Notes under the pieces: model-generated
Databases searched by the model: none
Told to the model about the DNA's origin: nothing
What the model saw: the letters and a program-made list of their open reading frames with translations, nothing else
In this document: positions 4,746 to 5,970 of the stretch, piece by piece
How the letters are laid out: every line of letters begins with the position of its first letter
Numbering within the stretch: the stretch's first letter is position 1
Made by a program: the position numbers and the translations under genes
DNA from: Actinomycetes bacterium
GTDB lineage: Bacteria > Actinomycetota > Actinomycetes > JAHEKZ01
Direction: 5' to 3'
NCBI GenBank assembly: GCA_027117675.1
Contig: JAJAYM010000359.1
Span: forward strand, 1 to 5,970
Length of the DNA stretch: 5,970 bases

Positions 4746-5970
4746 ATGGCAGACAAGGGAGGCGGCTCCGGCGGCAGTACCGTCGGCCGGGCCGGCGGGC
4801 GGGCCGGCGGGGCGTCACCGCCGGTCAGCGGCCCCGCGGCGATCCGCAATGTGGTGCTGATCGGCCACAGCGGGGCAGGTAAGACCACCCTCGTGGAGGC
4901 CCTGCTGGCCGCCACCGCAACGATTCCGCGCGCCGGACGCGTCGAGGACGGGACCACCGTCTCCGACTTCGACGAAGCCGAGCATCGGCAGCAGCGCAGC
5001 ATCTCGCTCAGCCTTGCGCCGCTGCTGCATGATGGCGTCAAGATCAACCTTCTGGACACCCCCGGCTACCCCGACTTCGTCGGAGACCTCAGGGCGGGGC
5101 TCCGCGCTGCAGATGCTGCGCTCTTCGTGATCGCCGCGACCGACGGCATCGACGGCATGACCCGCCTGCTGTGGGAGGAGTGCTCCGCAGTCGGAATGCC
5201 CCGTGCGGTTGTGGTCACCAAGCTCGACGCCCCTCGCGCCGACTACGACGAAGCGCTCTTCGCCGCGCAGAGCACCTTTGGTGACGGAGTGCTTCCCCTC
5301 TACCTGCCGATGCTCGCCGACGACGACTCCGTCGGCGGCCTGATCGCCCTGCTGTCACAGCGGGTCGACGACTACACCAGTGGCGTCCGGGTCGAGCGTG
5401 CGCCGGAGCCACAACACGTGGAGATGATTGAGCCGGCTCGTGCCGTTCTGCTTGAGGCGATCATTGCTGAGAGCGAAGACGAGACGCTCATGGAGCGCTA
5501 CCTCGCGGGCGAGGATCTCGAGGTCGGAACGCTCATTGACGACCTGGAGAAGGCGGTGGAGCGCGGCTCGTTCTACCCGGTCGTGCCGGTGTCTGCGGCC
5601 ACCGGGATGGGTCTGGTCGAGCTGCTTGAAGTGTTGACCCGGGGCTTTCCGAGTCCGCTGGAACACTCGGTGCCACCCGTCACCACGCTGGCAGGTGCCC
5701 CGCAAGGGCCGCTCACAGCTGATCCCGCCGGCCCCTTGGTCGCCGAGGTTGTCAAGACCGTCAGCGACCCGTATGTCGGTCGCATCTCACTGGTGCGCGT
5801 CTTCTCCGGGACCCTCCGCCCCGACATGGTCGTCCACGTCTCAGGTCACGGACTGGCCGAGCGCGGACATGAAGACCACGACGTCGACGAGAAGGTGGGC
5901 GCGCTCTCCTCGCCTCTTGGCAAGATGCAGCGGGCGCTGGCCAAGGCGGTGGCCGGTGACGTTTGCGCCG
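4746..5970 (+). CDS. EF-G-like translational GTPase (EF-G2 type), partial, runs off right edge
   Basis: The frame is open for 408 codons to the window end; complete EF-G relatives have about 700 residues, so domains III-V are missing here. After a Gly/Ser/Arg-rich N-terminus (1-30) comes the G domain. G1 is GHSGAGKT (40-47). The switch I region is SDFDEAEHRQQRSIS (73-87), where canonical EF-G has an RGITI-type sequence with a conserved Thr. G3 is DTPGYPDF (104-111), with Tyr where canonical EF-G has His. G4 is TKLD (158-161) instead of NKxD, and VSA (282-284) is a plausible G5. A domain II beta-barrel begins near 330 (LVAEVVKTVSDPYVGRISLVRVFSG). These substitutions are, from memory, typical of actinobacterial EF-G2 paralogs rather than the main FusA, and no rps12/rps7/tuf genes are nearby. 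The cellular function of this paralog is poorly known. It is divergent to the PI/PIM operon. Confidence 0.92.
   Translation, partial: MADKGGGSGGSTVGRAGGRAGGASPPVSGPAAIRNVVLIGHSGAGKTTLVEALLAATATIPRAGRVEDGTTVSDFDEAEHRQQRSISLSLAPLLHDGVKINLLDTPGYPDFVGDLRAGLRAADAALFVIAATDGIDGMTRLLWEECSAVGMPRAVVVTKLDAPRADYDEALFAAQSTFGDGVLPLYLPMLADDDSVGGLIALLSQRVDDYTSGVRVERAPEPQHVEMIEPARAVLLEAIIAESEDETLMERYLAGEDLEVGTLIDDLEKAVERGSFYPVVPVSAATGMGLVELLEVLTRGFPSPLEHSVPPVTTLAGAPQGPLTADPAGPLVAEVVKTVSDPYVGRISLVRVFSGTLRPDMVVHVSGHGLAERGHEDHDVDEKVGALSSPLGKMQRALAKAVAGDVCA
4789..4812. repeat. Two 12-bp tandem units in the 5' end of the EF-G-like gene
   Basis: GGGCCGGCGGGC (4789-4800) and GGGCCGGCGGGG (4801-4812) agree at 11 of 12 positions. 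They encode the Arg-Ala-Gly-Gly-Arg-Ala-Gly-Gly stretch near residues 15-22, ahead of the G domain. The frame is preserved. This may be simple GC-rich slippage. Confidence 0.7.

Noticed and set aside
4598..5059. N-terminal extension of pgsA up to 5059
   Set aside because: It would overlap the GTPase gene antisense and lacks homology to the family; the GTG at 4597 has a good ribosome-binding site and gives the normal family length.
5355..5705. A 116-residue minus-strand open frame
   Set aside because: It lies wholly antisense to the EF-G-like gene, which has conserved GTPase motifs in the opposite direction.

Overview
The window comes from a high-GC actinobacterium. The evidence is the strong G/C bias at third codon positions and a run of genes for making phosphatidylinositol (PI) and mannosylating it, a pathway characteristic of Actinomycetes. 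I cannot name a genus from sequence alone.

Layout. A minus-strand operon of five genes fills positions 139-4597. In transcription order it is: PI-phosphate synthase (pgsA, 4597-3983), PI-mannoside acyltransferase (patA-like, 3979-2984), PI alpha-mannosyltransferase (pimA, 2987-1815), a LemA-like single-pass membrane protein (1818-1252) and a DUF3048/YerB-like lipoprotein (1242-139). Gene junctions are 3 nt apart, 4 nt overlapping, 4 nt overlapping and 9 nt apart, so the genes are probably co-transcribed and translationally coupled. A 148-bp divergent intergenic region (4598-4745) separates the operon from a plus-strand gene starting at 4746. That gene encodes an EF-G-like translational GTPase of the EF-G2 type and runs off the right edge with 408 codons visible.

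How the genes work together. PgsA makes PI phosphate at the membrane, which is dephosphorylated to PI by an enzyme not in this window. PimA adds the first mannose to PI, and the acyltransferase acylates that mannose, giving the lipid anchor used for PIMs and lipomannan-type glycolipids. The two last genes encode membrane or envelope proteins of unknown job.

The least ordinary element is at the left edge. Nine tandem 16-bp units (consensus AATCTGGGGCCCAGCG) occupy positions 1-144, with a tenth degenerate unit at 145-160. Each core unit carries a near-palindrome, CTGGG-G-CCCAG. The array supplies the stop codon of the lipoprotein gene, and its last unit lies inside the coding sequence. Three other short tandem repeats sit at protein termini: the lipoprotein N-terminus, the acyltransferase C-terminus and the EF-G-like N-terminus. 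Those three have periods divisible by three; the array outside the gene does not. I see no CRISPR, tRNA, rRNA, insertion sequence or defence system. Apart from the array this is conserved core-genome content.
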